Assembly (NCBI GenBank): GCA_028292625.1
Contig: JAQGLY010000055.1
Location: forward strand, 1 to 43,586
Origin: Herbaspirillum sp.
Lineage (GTDB): Bacteria; Pseudomonadota; Gammaproteobacteria; Burkholderiales; Burkholderiaceae_D
Direction: 5' to 3'
DNA length: 43,586 nucleotides
Position numbers and translations under genes: made by a program. Shown piece by piece: positions 16,515 through 30,951 of the stretch. Within the stretch, counting starts at the first letter, position 1. Each line of letters starts with the position of its first letter. Under the pieces are notes generated by a model, which saw nothing but the letters and a program-made list of their open reading frames with translations, was not told where the DNA came from and did not search any database.

Positions 16515-17329
16515 CCGGCTGCTTTTAGAAAAGGAATGATGCGGTTCGGAATCAACTGGCCCGGCGCAATCGCATAGGCGGTTTCCAGCGCATGCTGGCA
16601 ATAGGTCTGCGCCGCGGCGATCGCATCGCGCATTGCATCGCCATGCGCCAGACGCGCCGCCAGCGCCGACGCCAGCGTGCAGCCGCTGCCGTGAAACTCG
16701 TCCGGCAAGCGCGGCCAGCGCCAGCTTTCGCCGGCGCCGTCGGGTCCGAACCAGCGGTTGATCACATCCTGCTGTTGCGGCCCGTGTCCGCCCTTCAGCA
16801 GCACATGCAGGCATCCGCGCCGCTGCAGCATCGCCGCCTGCTCTTGCGCGCCGGTTTGCGCGCCGCACAGCCGATCGGCCTCGTTCAGATTCGGCGTGAT
16901 CACGGTCGCCAACGCGTACAAGGGTTCCAGCGCCGCTACCGCGTTGTCGGCCGACAGCGTGTCGCCTTTGCCGTTGGCCAGCACCGGATCGAACACTACC
17001 GGCAACGACGGCTGCCGTGCGCGCAATGCCGCGATCAGTGCGGCGATGACTTCGGCGTTGGCGCGATTGCCGACGATGCCGAGTTTCACCGCGTCGATGC
17101 GGAAGCGGTCGATCAGCACCTGCGCCTGGTGCCGCACCAGCTCGGGCGCCACAGGATGCACCGCGAAGACGCTGACGTTGTCCTGCACGGTCAGCGCCGT
17201 CGGCACCGTCAGCGCATGCGCGCCGAGCGCGGCGATGGCGGTCATATCGGCCTGCATGCCCGCGCCGCCGCTGGGATCGGATCCCGAAAACACCAGCACA
17301 TTGGGCAAAGCGTCGCGCCCTGGGCTCAT
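16511..17329 (-). CDS. thiD: Hydroxymethylpyrimidine/phosphomethylpyrimidine kinase
   Basis: The 272-residue ribokinase-fold enzyme phosphorylates HMP and [28 protein letters not shown] is the substrate-binding N-terminus (written here as a spaced region, residues 13-36), and [17 protein letters not shown] near residue 215 is the anion hole with the catalytic Asp/Cys region. The chosen ATG ([10 protein letters not shown]) overlaps the thiG stop as ATGA, and its own stop overlaps the thiE start the same way, so thiG-thiD-thiE are translationally chained. A much longer open frame upstream is antisense-free but lies inside thiG and is not used. Confidence 0.95.
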   Translation of the reverse strand: MSPGRDALPNVLVFSGSDPSGGAGMQADMTAIAALGAHALTVPTALTVQDNVSVFAVHPVAPELVRHQAQVLIDRFRIDAVKLGIVGNRANAEVIAALIAALRARQPSLPVVFDPVLANGKGDTLSADNAVAALEPLYALATVITPNLNEADRLCGAQTGAQEQAAMLQRRGCLHVLLKGGHGPQQQDVINRWFGPDGAGESWRWPRLPDEFHGSGCTLASALAARLAHGDAMRDAIAAAQTYCQHALETAYAIAPGQLIPNRIIPFLKAAG

Positions 17330-18138
17330 GCCACGCGACCCGCCATCGGCGACGACGGCGATGCGCCGAACTTCTTCGGCATGCGTCCCGCCAGATAGGC
17401 TTCGCGGCCCGCCTGCACCGCCAGCTTCATCGCATGCGCCATGCGGATCGGATCGCGCGCGCCGGCGATGGCGCTGTTCATCAGCACGCCGTCGCAACCC
17501 AGCTCCATCGCAATGGCCGCATCGGATGCGGTGCCGACGCCGGCGTCGACCAATACCGGCACCTTCGCCTGTTCGATGATCAGAGACAGATTCCACGGAT
17601 TCAAAATGCCCATGCCGGAGCCGATCAGCGACGCCAGCGGCATGATCGCTACGCAGCCGATTTCTTCCAGCATCCGCGCCTGGATCGGATCGTCGCTGCA
17701 ATACACCATCACATCGAAACCGTCCTTGACCAAGGTTTCCGCGGCCTTCAGCGTTTCCGGCATGTTCGGAAACAGATTCTTTTCGTCGCCGAGCACTTCC
17801 AGTTTGACCAGCTTGTGGCCGTTCAATAATTCGCGCGCCAGTTGCAGCGTATACACCGCATCGGCGGCGTTATAACAACCGGCGGTGTTGGGCAAGATGG
17901 TGAAGCGCGAAGGCGGCACCGCGTCCAGCAGATTCGGCGCGTTCGGATCCTGCCCGATGTTCACGCGCCGGATCGCCACGGTGATGATGGCCGCGCCGCT
18001 GGCTTCGGTCGCTTCGCGGGTCTGATCCAGATCGCGGTATTTGCCGCTGCCCACCAGCAGGCGCGACCCATAGGTTTTGCCGGCGATCACGAACGGATCC
18101 GCGACCGCCGCCAATTGAGATTGATCGTTGAGATTCAT
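17326..18138 (-). CDS. thiG: Thiazole synthase
   Basis: The 270-residue TIM-barrel enzyme builds the thiazole phosphate from DXP, dehydroglycine and ThiS-thiocarboxylate. The Schiff-base Lys is in [16 protein letters not shown] near residue 110, and the phosphate site is [20 protein letters not shown] near residue 205. I chose the ATG at 18138 because AAAGGAAC lies 6 bases upstream. A small hairpin (18151-18166) stands directly in front of that site. Unlike the compact thiC-thiS and thiG-thiD-thiE joints, 172 bases with a repeat fragment separate thiS from thiG. Confidence 0.96.
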   Translation of the reverse strand: MNLNDQSQLAAVADPFVIAGKTYGSRLLVGSGKYRDLDQTREATEASGAAIITVAIRRVNIGQDPNAPNLLDAVPPSRFTILPNTAGCYNAADAVYTLQLARELLNGHKLVKLEVLGDEKNLFPNMPETLKAAETLVKDGFDVMVYCSDDPIQARMLEEIGCVAIMPLASLIGSGMGILNPWNLSLIIEQAKVPVLVDAGVGTASDAAIAMELGCDGVLMNSAIAGARDPIRMAHAMKLAVQAGREAYLAGRMPKKFGASPSSPMAGRVA

Positions 18139-18150
18139 TGCTGTTCCTTT

Positions 18151-18166
18151 TTCGGCTTGGGCCGAA
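18151..18166 (-). other. Short hairpin next to the thiG ribosome site
   Basis: TTCGGC (18151-18156) and GCCGAA (18161-18166) form a 6-bp stem with a 4-base loop, ending right at the AAAAAGGA ribosome site of thiG. It may stabilise the processed thiG message or influence initiation. No T-run follows on the minus strand, so it is not a terminator there. Confidence 0.4.
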
Positions 18167-18191
18167 TTTTCCGCATGCATATCCATGCATA

Positions 18192-18232
18192 TCCTTCGAT
18201 ACGAAGCTGCGCTTCTACTCGGGACGAACGGG
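18192..18232. repeat. REP-like repeat fragment between thiS and thiG
   Basis: TCCTTCGATACGAAG, CTTCTACTC and GGGACGAACGGG occur here in the same order as in the element at 24211-24252 (one change in CTACTCGGGAC versus CTACTCAGGAC). A tandem ATGCATATCC pair (18175-18194) abuts it. The rest of the thiS-thiG gap (18233-18310) holds nothing I recognise. Confidence 0.7.
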
Positions 18233-18310
18233 TCGTCAGAAATTTAAAACGAGCGCGCACGGCCGGCCCAAACAATGCTTTGCGTACGCGGCGCATCGAA
18301 CGGGGTCGTC

Positions 18311-18514
18311 CTATCCCCCGCCGATGGCCCGCACCACGTCGACCCGATCGCCGGCCTGCAGCAGGCGCTGCGCCCAGTTCTGGCGCGGCACCACCTGCCG
18401 GTTGACCGCCACCGCGACCGCCTGGTTGGCGATCTGCAGCGCGGCCACCAGGTCCTGCAGGCTATGCGGATCGGCTACGCTGTGCGGCGCGCCGTTGAGT
18501 TCGATCTGCACCAT
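18311..18514 (-). CDS. thiS: Sulfur carrier protein ThiS
   Basis: The 67-residue ubiquitin-fold protein carries the sulfur for thiazole as a C-terminal thiocarboxylate. It ends in AIGGG, with the needed terminal Gly-Gly. The N-terminus (MVQIELNGAPHSV) and the segment VAVAVNRQVVPRQNWAQRLL match the family. It starts 3 bases after the thiC stop. thiO, which often sits between thiC and thiS in betaproteobacteria, is not here. Confidence 0.93.
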   Translation of the reverse strand: MVQIELNGAPHSVADPHSLQDLVAALQIANQAVAVAVNRQVVPRQNWAQRLLQAGDRVDVVRAIGGG

Positions 18515-18517
18515 GAC

Positions 18518-20625
<2,108 letters not shown>

Positions 20626-20654
20626 GGCGTCCGTTTCAGGACGCTGTGCCGGCG

Positions 20655-20660
20655 ATTTTA
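20655..20660 (-). promoter_or_regulatory. Candidate thi operon -10 element
   Basis: TAAAAT on the minus strand (20660-20655) would start transcription near 20648, about 25 bases before the riboswitch core. The -35 region is poor. Confidence 0.45.
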
Positions 20661-20808
20661 CACCCATAAACCAGGCGATTTGCCAGTATTTTTTGAAGGC
20701 TTGTCCTGGATCAAGTTTCGACTGCGGCAGTGCGAACCGGTCGTGATCGGCCAATCTGCGGGCACCCGCCCGTGGGGGCCGGCGTCTCCCGTCGTCGCCG
20801 TATGCCCT

Positions 20809-20814
20809 TATAAT
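20809..20814 (+). promoter_or_regulatory. Candidate valS -10 element
   Basis: A consensus TATAAT lies 30 bases before the valS ATG, giving a short leader of about 24 bases without a Shine-Dalgarno. The 20661-20808 stretch between the thi and valS promoters shows nothing else I recognise. Confidence 0.55.
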
Positions 20815-20844
20815 GACCGGTTTCGCAGAAACTCAAATCAAATC

Positions 20845-23670
<2,826 letters not shown>

Positions 23671-23672
23671 TA

Positions 23673-23715
23673 GTCTCCTTCGGTAAGGCGGCATCGCCGC
23701 GCAACCGGAGGAGAC
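23673..23715 (+). promoter_or_regulatory. Hairpin that encloses the DUF2147 ribosome site
   Basis: GTCTCCTTCGGT (23673-23684) pairs with ACCGGAGGAGAC (23704-23715) over 12 positions, with one G-T wobble. An inner GGCGG/CCGC stem closes the loop. The right arm contains the whole GGAGGAG ribosome site, 5-6 bases before the ATG at 23719. No T-run follows, so it is not an intrinsic terminator of valS. Confidence 0.7.
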
Positions 23716-23718
23716 CAC

Positions 23719-24180
23719 ATGAAAAAACCACTCATCATCGCCGGGCTGGTGCTGGCCATCGGCGCCGCCGGCAGTCTGACGTCCATCGCGGCATGGGCCG
23801 ACGGTTCGCCGATCGGGCTGTGGAAGACCATCGACGATAAAAACGGCAAGCCCAGATCCCTGGTGCGCATCAGCGAAGTCGACGGCGAACTCAAAGGCAA
23901 GATCGAAAAGCTGTTCCGTGCGCCCGATCAGGATCAGAATCCGAAATGCATCAAGTGCAATGGGCCGCAGAAGGATGAGCCGATTATCGGCATGACGGTG
24001 TTGTACGGACTGAAAAAGAATGGCGGCGAATACGTCGGCGGCCAGATCATCGATCCGTCCAGCGGCAAGATTTATAAGAGCAAGCTGTCGGTAGTCGACG
24101 ATGGCAAGAAGCTGAATGTGCGGGGCTATATCGGCGTGCCGATGTTGGGACGGACGCAGACCTGGGTGCGGGAAGAGTAG
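23719..24180 (+). CDS. DUF2147 family exported protein
   Basis: The 153-residue protein has a signal peptide (residues 1-27, ending AAWADG) and a DUF2147 beta-rich core. SPIGLWKTIDDKNGKPRSLV, VDGELKGKIEKLF, GGQIIDPSSGKIYKSKL, VRGYIGVPMLGRTQTW are the family blocks. CIKCNG (near residue 75) holds two cysteines that could form a periplasmic disulfide. Function is unknown; some relatives are envelope stress or copper-associated, which I cannot show here. It starts 48 bases after valS, behind the ribosome-site hairpin. Confidence 0.9.
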   Translation: MKKPLIIAGLVLAIGAAGSLTSIAAWADGSPIGLWKTIDDKNGKPRSLVRISEVDGELKGKIEKLFRAPDQDQNPKCIKCNGPQKDEPIIGMTVLYGLKKNGGEYVGGQIIDPSSGKIYKSKLSVVDDGKKLNVRGYIGVPMLGRTQTWVREE

Positions 24181-24204
24181 AGCGGATTTGAGGTGCTTGG
24201 GGTG

Positions 24205-24360
24205 GCGCGCTTCCTTCGATACGGAACTTCGTTCCTACTCAGGACGAACGGGTTTTTTAACTTTTTACCAAAAAATCCCGTTCGTCCTGAGTAGCCGCGC
24301 CAGCGGCGTGTTTTCCGACAGTCCTGAGTAGCCGAAGGCGTATCGAAGGAAGGAAGCGCC
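24205..24360. repeat. REP-like inverted repeat between convergent genes
   Basis: CTACTCAGGACGAACGGG (24235-24252) is an exact inverted copy of 24277-24294, and the loop side carries T6 and A6 that extend the stem. The outer blocks CTTCCTTCGATACG (left, 24210-24223) and CGTATCGAAGGAAGG (right, 24339-24353) pair as well. CCTGAGTAG recurs at 24323-24331, so the right half is a longer, doubled version. It can end both the DUF2147 gene and the hydratase gene. A fragment of the same family lies at 18192. Confidence 0.85.
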
Positions 24361-24374
24361 CCGACTCAAATCCA

Positions 24375-25217
24375 TTAGACGAACTTCACCGTCAACCCCT
24401 GCAAGGCAATCCCCGAAAACGCCGTAATCCACGTCTGCCCCGCCTGAATCGGATAAGCGTCGGTCCAGGTGCCGGTGCTGACGATTTCCCCGGCCCGCAA
24501 CGGCGGCTCGTTCGGCTGCGTGCTGAGCAGCTGATGCAATTGCAGCAACGCATGCAGCGGGCTGTCCAGCAAATCGTTGCAAAACCCGGCGGCGCGCAGA
24601 ATCGCATTCTCATCGGTGCTGCATGACAGCGATACGCTGGCGCTGGACAGCAATACCGCCAGATTGCGACGCGTGGTCGAGGACAGTACATGCGGCTCGC
24701 CGACGATCAGCGCGCCGTGCAGCCCGAACGCGGCAATCGCATCGGCGGCGGTGAATTCCCAGCTTGGAAACGGGCAGGAAACGATTTCGAAGCCGTGCGC
24801 CATCCATTCGATGCAATTGGCCATCTGATCCAGCGTTGCATTCGGCGGCGGCGCCGATCCCAGTTTGAAGATGACTTCCGGCTCGATCCGCGGCTGCAAT
24901 GCGCCGTCCAGGCTCTGCGCGCCCTGATTGTTGTCGGCGTAACGCACGGTGGTATCGAAGACCGGCGCCCAAATCGGCGCGCCTATCCCGTCGGTAACGC
25001 CGTAACGATCCCATTCCTTTCGTATCGTGAAACCGATTTTGCGGCCGACCTGGGTTTCGCCCTGCGCAGTGCGAATGGTGGCGATGCGCGCGGAGATTTG
25101 GTAGGCGTCCGGCACTGAGAGTGCATCGTTGGAAGACAGCAGCGGTATGGTGCGGCTTTCGGCGCGGGCGTCCAACAGCGCATGCGCATAACGACTGGTC
25201 TGGCTGGACATGAGCAT
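24375..25217 (-). CDS. 2-keto-4-pentenoate hydratase family protein
   Basis: The 280-residue protein belongs to the hydratase/decarboxylase branch (MhpD/HpaH/DmpE-like) of the fumarylacetoacetase superfamily. It adds water to 2-hydroxy-dienoates or decarboxylates 4-oxalocrotonate-type acids. VGRKIGFT near residue 60, RIEPEVIFKLG with the metal-binding Glu pair near residue 112, HGALIVG and VSTGTWTDAYPIQAGQTW are seen. Two ATGs are close (25217 and 25211). It is isolated from other meta-cleavage genes, so the substrate is open. A promoter and palindrome lie upstream. Confidence 0.88.
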   Translation of the reverse strand: MLMSSQTSRYAHALLDARAESRTIPLLSSNDALSVPDAYQISARIATIRTAQGETQVGRKIGFTIRKEWDRYGVTDGIGAPIWAPVFDTTVRYADNNQGAQSLDGALQPRIEPEVIFKLGSAPPPNATLDQMANCIEWMAHGFEIVSCPFPSWEFTAADAIAAFGLHGALIVGEPHVLSSTTRRNLAVLLSSASVSLSCSTDENAILRAAGFCNDLLDSPLHALLQLHQLLSTQPNEPPLRAGEIVSTGTWTDAYPIQAGQTWITAFSGIALQGLTVKFV

Positions 25218-25286
25218 GGGAATTTACCTGGTGAATAGTCGAGAGCTATTTATTGTCGGCGACGATTAATTTTTACACAAGCATAG

Positions 25287-25331
25287 TCAATATATTTCTA
25301 TTGAATAATATCGACGGCGCGTGCCTGACAA
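25287..25331 (-). promoter_or_regulatory. Candidate promoter and operator of the hydratase gene
   Basis: On the minus strand TTGTCA (25331-25326) and TATTAT (25310-25305) are 15 bases apart. Just downstream, TCAATA/TATTGA (25287-25292 and 25299-25304) form a palindrome that would cover the transcription start, as expected for a repressor site. The whole 25218-25400 gap is AT-rich. Confidence 0.45.
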
Positions 25332-25400
25332 ACCCGTTTATTTTAGGTGCTAATTCACCGAGGATTCAATTAGTTAACGTAAGTTAATGAAGAAATGCGC

Positions 25401-26456
25401 TCAAGAAGCCCACAATTCCCCGTTTGGGCCGGTTTGCGGAGCCGCAATCCCGAAGTGGGTGTACGCGATCGGCGTGGCGATTCGCCCGCGCGGGGTGCGC
25501 TGTAGATAGCCTTGCTGGATCAGATAGGGCTCCAGCACGTCTTCGATGGTGTCGCGTTCCTCGCCGATCGCGGCGGCCAGATTATCCAGGCCGACCGGGC
25601 CGCCACCGAATTTGAACAGCACCGCTTCCAGCAATTTCCTGTCCATCAGGTCGAACCCGACCGGATCGACGTCCAGCATCACCAGCGCCGCATCGGCCGT
25701 GGCTTTGGTAATGTCGCCGTTGCTTTTGACCTCTGCATAGTCGCGCACCCGGCGCAACAGGCGATTGGCGATGCGCGGCGTGCCGCGGCTGCGTTTGGCG
25801 ATTTCCAGCGCGCCTTCCGGATCGATGGGCGCATTCAACAGCGATGCGCTGCGCGTAACGATCTTGGTCAGTTCCGGCGGCGTATAGAATTCCAGCCGGC
25901 CGACGATGCCGAAGCGGTCGCGCAGCGGATTGGTCAGCATGCCCGCGCGCGTGGTCGCGCCCACCAGCGTGAACGGCTGCAAGTCCAGCCGCACCGAACG
26001 GGCCGCCGGCCCTTCCCCGATCATGATGTCGATCTGATAGTCTTCCAGCGCCGGATACAGGATTTCCTCGACCACCGGCGACAGGCGATGGATTTCGTCG
26101 ATGAACAGCACATCGTTGGCTTCCAGATTGGTCAGCAGCGCGGCCAGATCGCCGGCGCGTTCCAGCACGGGACCGGAGGTCTGGCGCAGATTGACGCCCA
26201 TTTCGCGCGCGATGATGTGCGCCAGCGTGGTTTTGCCCAGACCGGGCGGCCCGAACAGCAGCGTATGATCCAGCGCTTCATTGCGCTGCCGCGCGGCGGT
26301 AATGAAAATCTCCAGCTGCCCGCGTATCTTTTCCTGACCGACGTATTCGTCCAGCTGCTTCGGCCGCAGCGCACGCTCCAGCGCCTCTTCCTTCGCCGAC
26401 GCGGGCGTGGCGGCGATGATGCGCTGTTCGGAAAAATCGTCGGTCTGTATGCTCAT
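25401..26456 (-). CDS. ruvB: Holliday junction branch migration helicase RuvB
   Basis: The 351-residue AAA+ motor drives branch migration with RuvA. Walker A is [13 protein letters not shown] near residue 68 and Walker B is [10 protein letters not shown] near residue 117. Sensor 1 is [11 protein letters not shown], the arginine finger region is [10 protein letters not shown], and a winged helix ends the protein ([16 protein letters not shown]). It starts 22 bases after ruvA. Confidence 0.98.
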   Translation of the reverse strand: MSIQTDDFSEQRIIAATPASAKEEALERALRPKQLDEYVGQEKIRGQLEIFITAARQRNEALDHTLLFGPPGLGKTTLAHIIAREMGVNLRQTSGPVLERAGDLAALLTNLEANDVLFIDEIHRLSPVVEEILYPALEDYQIDIMIGEGPAARSVRLDLQPFTLVGATTRAGMLTNPLRDRFGIVGRLEFYTPPELTKIVTRSASLLNAPIDPEGALEIAKRSRGTPRIANRLLRRVRDYAEVKSNGDITKATADAALVMLDVDPVGFDLMDRKLLEAVLFKFGGGPVGLDNLAAAIGEERDTIEDVLEPYLIQQGYLQRTPRGRIATPIAYTHFGIAAPQTGPNGELWAS

Positions 26457-26478
26457 CTGATTATGTGGTTAACAAGCC

Positions 26479-27057
26479 CTAGGCCTTGGACAGCGCCTTG
26501 AGCGCGGTCTTGATGCCGTCGGATACGCTGCTGCCGGCCGCCACCTGCTTCATGGCCAGCATGGCTTCCTTGTCCGAATAACCTAGCGCCAGCAGCGCAT
26601 TGAGGACGTCCGAGGTCGCGTCGCCATGCACCGCGCCGGGCGCCGCGCCGAGATCGGCGCCGAGCTTGCCCTTGAGTTCCAGCAACAGGCGTTCGGCGGT
26701 CTTCTTGCCGATGCCGGGCACCCGCGTCAGACGGCCGGCTTCCTGTAGCGTGATGGCCTGCGCCAGATCGGCGACCGACATGCCGGACAGGATGGACAGC
26801 GCGGTCCTGGCGCCCACGCCGGAGATCTTGATCAATTCCTTGAATACATTGCGCTCTTCGGCGCTGCCGAAACCGAACAGGATATGCGCGTCTTCGCGCA
26901 CCGTCAGGTGCGTCAGCAGCACGACCTTTTCGCCAATCGCGGGCAAATTGTAGAAGGTGCTCATCGGCACGCCGACTTCATAGCCGACGCCGCCGCAGTC
27001 GACCAGCAGATGCGGCGGATTTTTTTCCAGCAACACGCCGGACAGACGACCTATCAT
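26479..27057 (-). CDS. ruvA: Holliday junction DNA helicase subunit RuvA
   Basis: The 192-residue tetrameric DNA-binding subunit has the OB-fold start [20 protein letters not shown]. Two HhH motifs follow ([18 protein letters not shown] and [19 protein letters not shown]), and domain III ends the protein ([19 protein letters not shown]). I chose the ATG at 27057; a GTG three codons earlier is possible but the family begins MIGRL. An SOS box lies 45 bases upstream, so ruvAB is probably LexA-controlled separately from ruvC. Confidence 0.97.
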   Translation of the reverse strand: MIGRLSGVLLEKNPPHLLVDCGGVGYEVGVPMSTFYNLPAIGEKVVLLTHLTVREDAHILFGFGSAEERNVFKELIKISGVGARTALSILSGMSVADLAQAITLQEAGRLTRVPGIGKKTAERLLLELKGKLGADLGAAPGAVHGDATSDVLNALLALGYSDKEAMLAMKQVAAGSSVSDGIKTALKALSKA

Positions 27058-27101
27058 AGGGAGCACCGTAAGAAGAATGGATGGAATGATACAGGACTGC
27101 T

Positions 27102-27121
27102 CACTGTATATACAAACAGTA
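27102..27121 (-). promoter_or_regulatory. LexA (SOS) box in front of ruvAB
   Basis: CACTGTATATACAAACAGTA matches the enterobacterial/betaproteobacterial CTGT-N8-ACAG consensus with both CTG/CAG ends intact. It lies in the 84-base ruvC-ruvA gap, where a ruvAB promoter would be expected. Confidence 0.88.
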
Positions 27122-27141
27122 TTTGAAGCGGCTTACCGGAT

Positions 27142-27684
27142 TCAGCCGATCAAACGCCCGCCCTTGACCCGCAAACCCCTTTTCGCCAGACCGGGCGCCA
27201 TCGCGCTCAACGCGGCCAGCGTGTCGGCGCTGTTCGCATGGCAAATCGCCACGCCCAGCGCATCGGCCGCGTCGGTGCCGGGCATGCCGGACAAGGACAG
27301 CAGACGCTGCACCATGTCCTGCACCTGCTGCTTTTGCGCCTTGCCCTGGCCGACCACGGCCTGTTTGATTTGCAGCGCCGTGTATTCGGCCACCGCCAGA
27401 TCGGCCATCACCAGCGCGCAGATCGCCGCGCCGCGCGCCTGGCCCAACAACAGTGTGGATTGCGGATTGACATTGACGAAGACTTTTTCGATGGCCGCGC
27501 AATCGGGGGCATAGGTGGCGATCACTTCGGCCACGCTGGTGAAGATGGTTTTCAGGCGCTGCGGCAGATCGGCATCCGGCGTCTTGATGGTGCCGGATGC
27601 GATATAGCTGAGTTTATGGCCCTGCTTGTCGATGACGCCGAAGCCGGTCGTGCGCAAACCCGGGTCGATGCCGAGAATTTTCAT
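27142..27684 (-). CDS. ruvC: Holliday junction resolvase RuvC
   Basis: The 180-residue RNase H-fold endonuclease cuts Holliday junctions. Catalytic acids are visible in [12 protein letters not shown] (Asp 7), [12 protein letters not shown] (Glu near 67) and [14 protein letters not shown] (two Asp near 140). The start MKILGIDPG is canonical; a longer frame upstream is inside purH. It lies 20 bases after purH and 84 bases before ruvA, with the SOS box between. Confidence 0.97.
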   Translation of the reverse strand: MKILGIDPGLRTTGFGVIDKQGHKLSYIASGTIKTPDADLPQRLKTIFTSVAEVIATYAPDCAAIEKVFVNVNPQSTLLLGQARGAAICALVMADLAVAEYTALQIKQAVVGQGKAQKQQVQDMVQRLLSLSGMPGTDAADALGVAICHANSADTLAALSAMAPGLAKRGLRVKGGRLIG

Positions 27685-27704
27685 CGCGCCGCGCCGACCG
27701 GGGC

Positions 27705-29270
<1,566 letters not shown>

Positions 29271-29351
29271 GGAAATGGCGTGCGAGAAAGAACTGAATTG
29301 GATGACTGAATCGACGAAAGATAAAAATTAAAATAAGCTGCGCCCCGCGCG

Positions 29352-29585
29352 CTACACCAGCCCGTGCGCCTGCAATTTCTTGCGCAAGGTATTGCGATTG
29401 ATGCCGAGCATCTCCGCGGCCAGCGACTGATTGCCCTCGGCGCGTTGCATCACCGCTTCGAATACCGGTTTTTCCACCGTCGCTATGACCATTTCATAGA
29501 CATTCGACGGCGCTTGTTCGCCCAAATCCTTGAAATATTTTTCGAGGCTGTTGCGGACGGTATCCTGAATACTTTCTTTACTCAT
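29352..29585 (-). CDS. fis: Fis family nucleoid-associated DNA-binding protein
   Basis: The 77-residue protein bends DNA and shapes growth-phase transcription. The C-terminal helix-turn-helix is QSLAAEMLGINRNTLRKKLQ, nearly the family consensus. The N-terminal half forms the dimer core but lacks the longer beta-arm of the 98-residue E. coli Fis, as in other betaproteobacteria. It follows dusB, the same pairing as in E. coli. A 126-base gap before it could hold an internal promoter. Confidence 0.95.
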   Translation of the reverse strand: MSKESIQDTVRNSLEKYFKDLGEQAPSNVYEMVIATVEKPVFEAVMQRAEGNQSLAAEMLGINRNTLRKKLQAHGLV

Positions 29586-29711
29586 TGTCTTGTGCTTTTA
29601 TTATTGGCTGAGAAAACGCAGGTCAGGTGTCCGGCGGCGGTGCGGCCCAAGGAAGGGGTCCGATCGCTGGCTGCGCCTGTCCGGCGTGTTCTCGGCTCGA
29701 TCAGTTTTTCC

Positions 29712-30743
29712 TTAAGCGGCAAGAGCGATGCTTAGCGCATCCGGCTCATCCGCCACGTATTGTAACCGCTCGCCGTACATACTCTGCAAATCGAAAAAGG
29801 CGCGTACCGCGGCCAGTTGTTCGCGGCAGTCTTCCAGCGCGTTCATGCGCTGCCGGAATGCTTCTCCTCCACTCAACTCCCGTACGTACCAGCCGATGTG
29901 CTTGCGCGCCGTGCGCACACCGAGATACTCGCCATAAAACGCATAGTGCGCCTCCAGATGCTCCAGCATCAGCGCCTGCACTTCGCTGACCAGCGGTGCG
30001 GGCAGCGTGGCGCCGGTGCGCAGGAAGTGATCGATTTCGCGGAAGATCCACGGCCGGCCCTGCGCGGCGCGGCCGACCATCACCGCATCGGCTTTGGTGA
30101 ACGCCAGCACGTCGCGCGCCTTCTGCGGCGTGTCGATGTCGCCGTTGGCCACGACCGGAATTCTCACTGCCGCTTTCACCGCGGCAATGGTGTCGTACTC
30201 GGCAATGCCGCTGTAGCCATCGGCGCGGGTGCGGCCGTGCAGCGTCAGCATCGCGATGCCGCTTTGCTCGGCCATGCGCGCGATGGTCAGCGCGTTCTTG
30301 TGCTGCCGGTCCCAGCCGGTGCGGAACTTCAGCGTCACCGGCACATCGACCGCGCCTACCACGGCGTCGAGGATGGCTCCGACCAGCGTTTCGTTCTGCA
30401 ACAGGGCCGAACCGCACCAGCTGTTGCAGACTTTCTTCACCGGACAACCCATGTTGATGTCGATCACCTGCGCGCCGCGATCGACGTTGAAGCGTGCGCA
30501 TTCGGCCAGTACGGCCGGGTCGGCGCCGGCGATCTGTACCGCCTTGGGCTCCATCTCGCCGTCGTGATTGGTGCGGCGCGAAGTCTTTTCGCTATGCCAC
30601 AGACGCGGGTTGGACGCCGCCATTTCCGATACCGCGTAACCCGCGCCCAGTTGCTTGCACAACTGACGGAACGGACGGTCCGTCACGCCAGCCATCGGCG
30701 CGACAAAGACGTTATTACGCAGAAAATATGGGCCTAAATTCAC
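29712..30743 (-). CDS. dusB: tRNA-dihydrouridine synthase B
   Basis: The 343-residue flavoenzyme reduces uridines in the tRNA D-loop (position 17 in E. coli DusB). VAPMAGVTDRPFRQL starts the FMN barrel, DINMGCPVKKVCNSWCGSALL carries the Dus signature, and RTRADGYSGIAEY and VVANGDIDTPQKA follow. The gene starts with GTG at 30743 (GTG-AAT-TTA), which gives the family N-terminus GPYFLRNNVFVAPMAG. Genes fis, purH and ruvC follow in the same direction. Confidence 0.95.
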   Translation of the reverse strand: MNLGPYFLRNNVFVAPMAGVTDRPFRQLCKQLGAGYAVSEMAASNPRLWHSEKTSRRTNHDGEMEPKAVQIAGADPAVLAECARFNVDRGAQVIDINMGCPVKKVCNSWCGSALLQNETLVGAILDAVVGAVDVPVTLKFRTGWDRQHKNALTIARMAEQSGIAMLTLHGRTRADGYSGIAEYDTIAAVKAAVRIPVVANGDIDTPQKARDVLAFTKADAVMVGRAAQGRPWIFREIDHFLRTGATLPAPLVSEVQALMLEHLEAHYAFYGEYLGVRTARKHIGWYVRELSGGEAFRQRMNALEDCREQLAAVRAFFDLQSMYGERLQYVADEPDALSIALAA

Positions 30744-30893
30744 GGGAATGCGCCAGGACTGTTGCGGGGAGGGGGCTATTCTAACGCGATTTGGAAGCGA
30801 ATCTCAAATGTATTTCCGATGGCCGAGCCCGCGCCGCTGGGCGCGTCGCAGACCTTGCAACGGATGGCCGGCTGAAGGATTTGCCATACAGAA

Positions 30894-30927
30894 AACGGCC
30901 TGCGACGAACGATCGCCACAGGCCGTT
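30894..30927 (-). terminator. Hairpin terminator after the molybdenum hydroxylase genes
   Basis: AACGGCCTG (30894-30902) and CAGGCCGTT (30919-30927) are perfect 9-base arms. On the minus strand TTTTCTG overlaps and follows the stem, and on the plus strand CTTTTT follows. It lies 25 bases past the stop of the large subunit. The remainder of the gap to dusB (30744-30893) holds no feature I recognise. Confidence 0.65.
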
Positions 30928-30951
30928 CTTTTTACAGCGTCATCCGCCGCA

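Noticed and set aside
16515..16868. Upstream extension of thiE
   Set aside because: It lies inside thiD in another frame; the ATGA overlap at 16512 sets the start.
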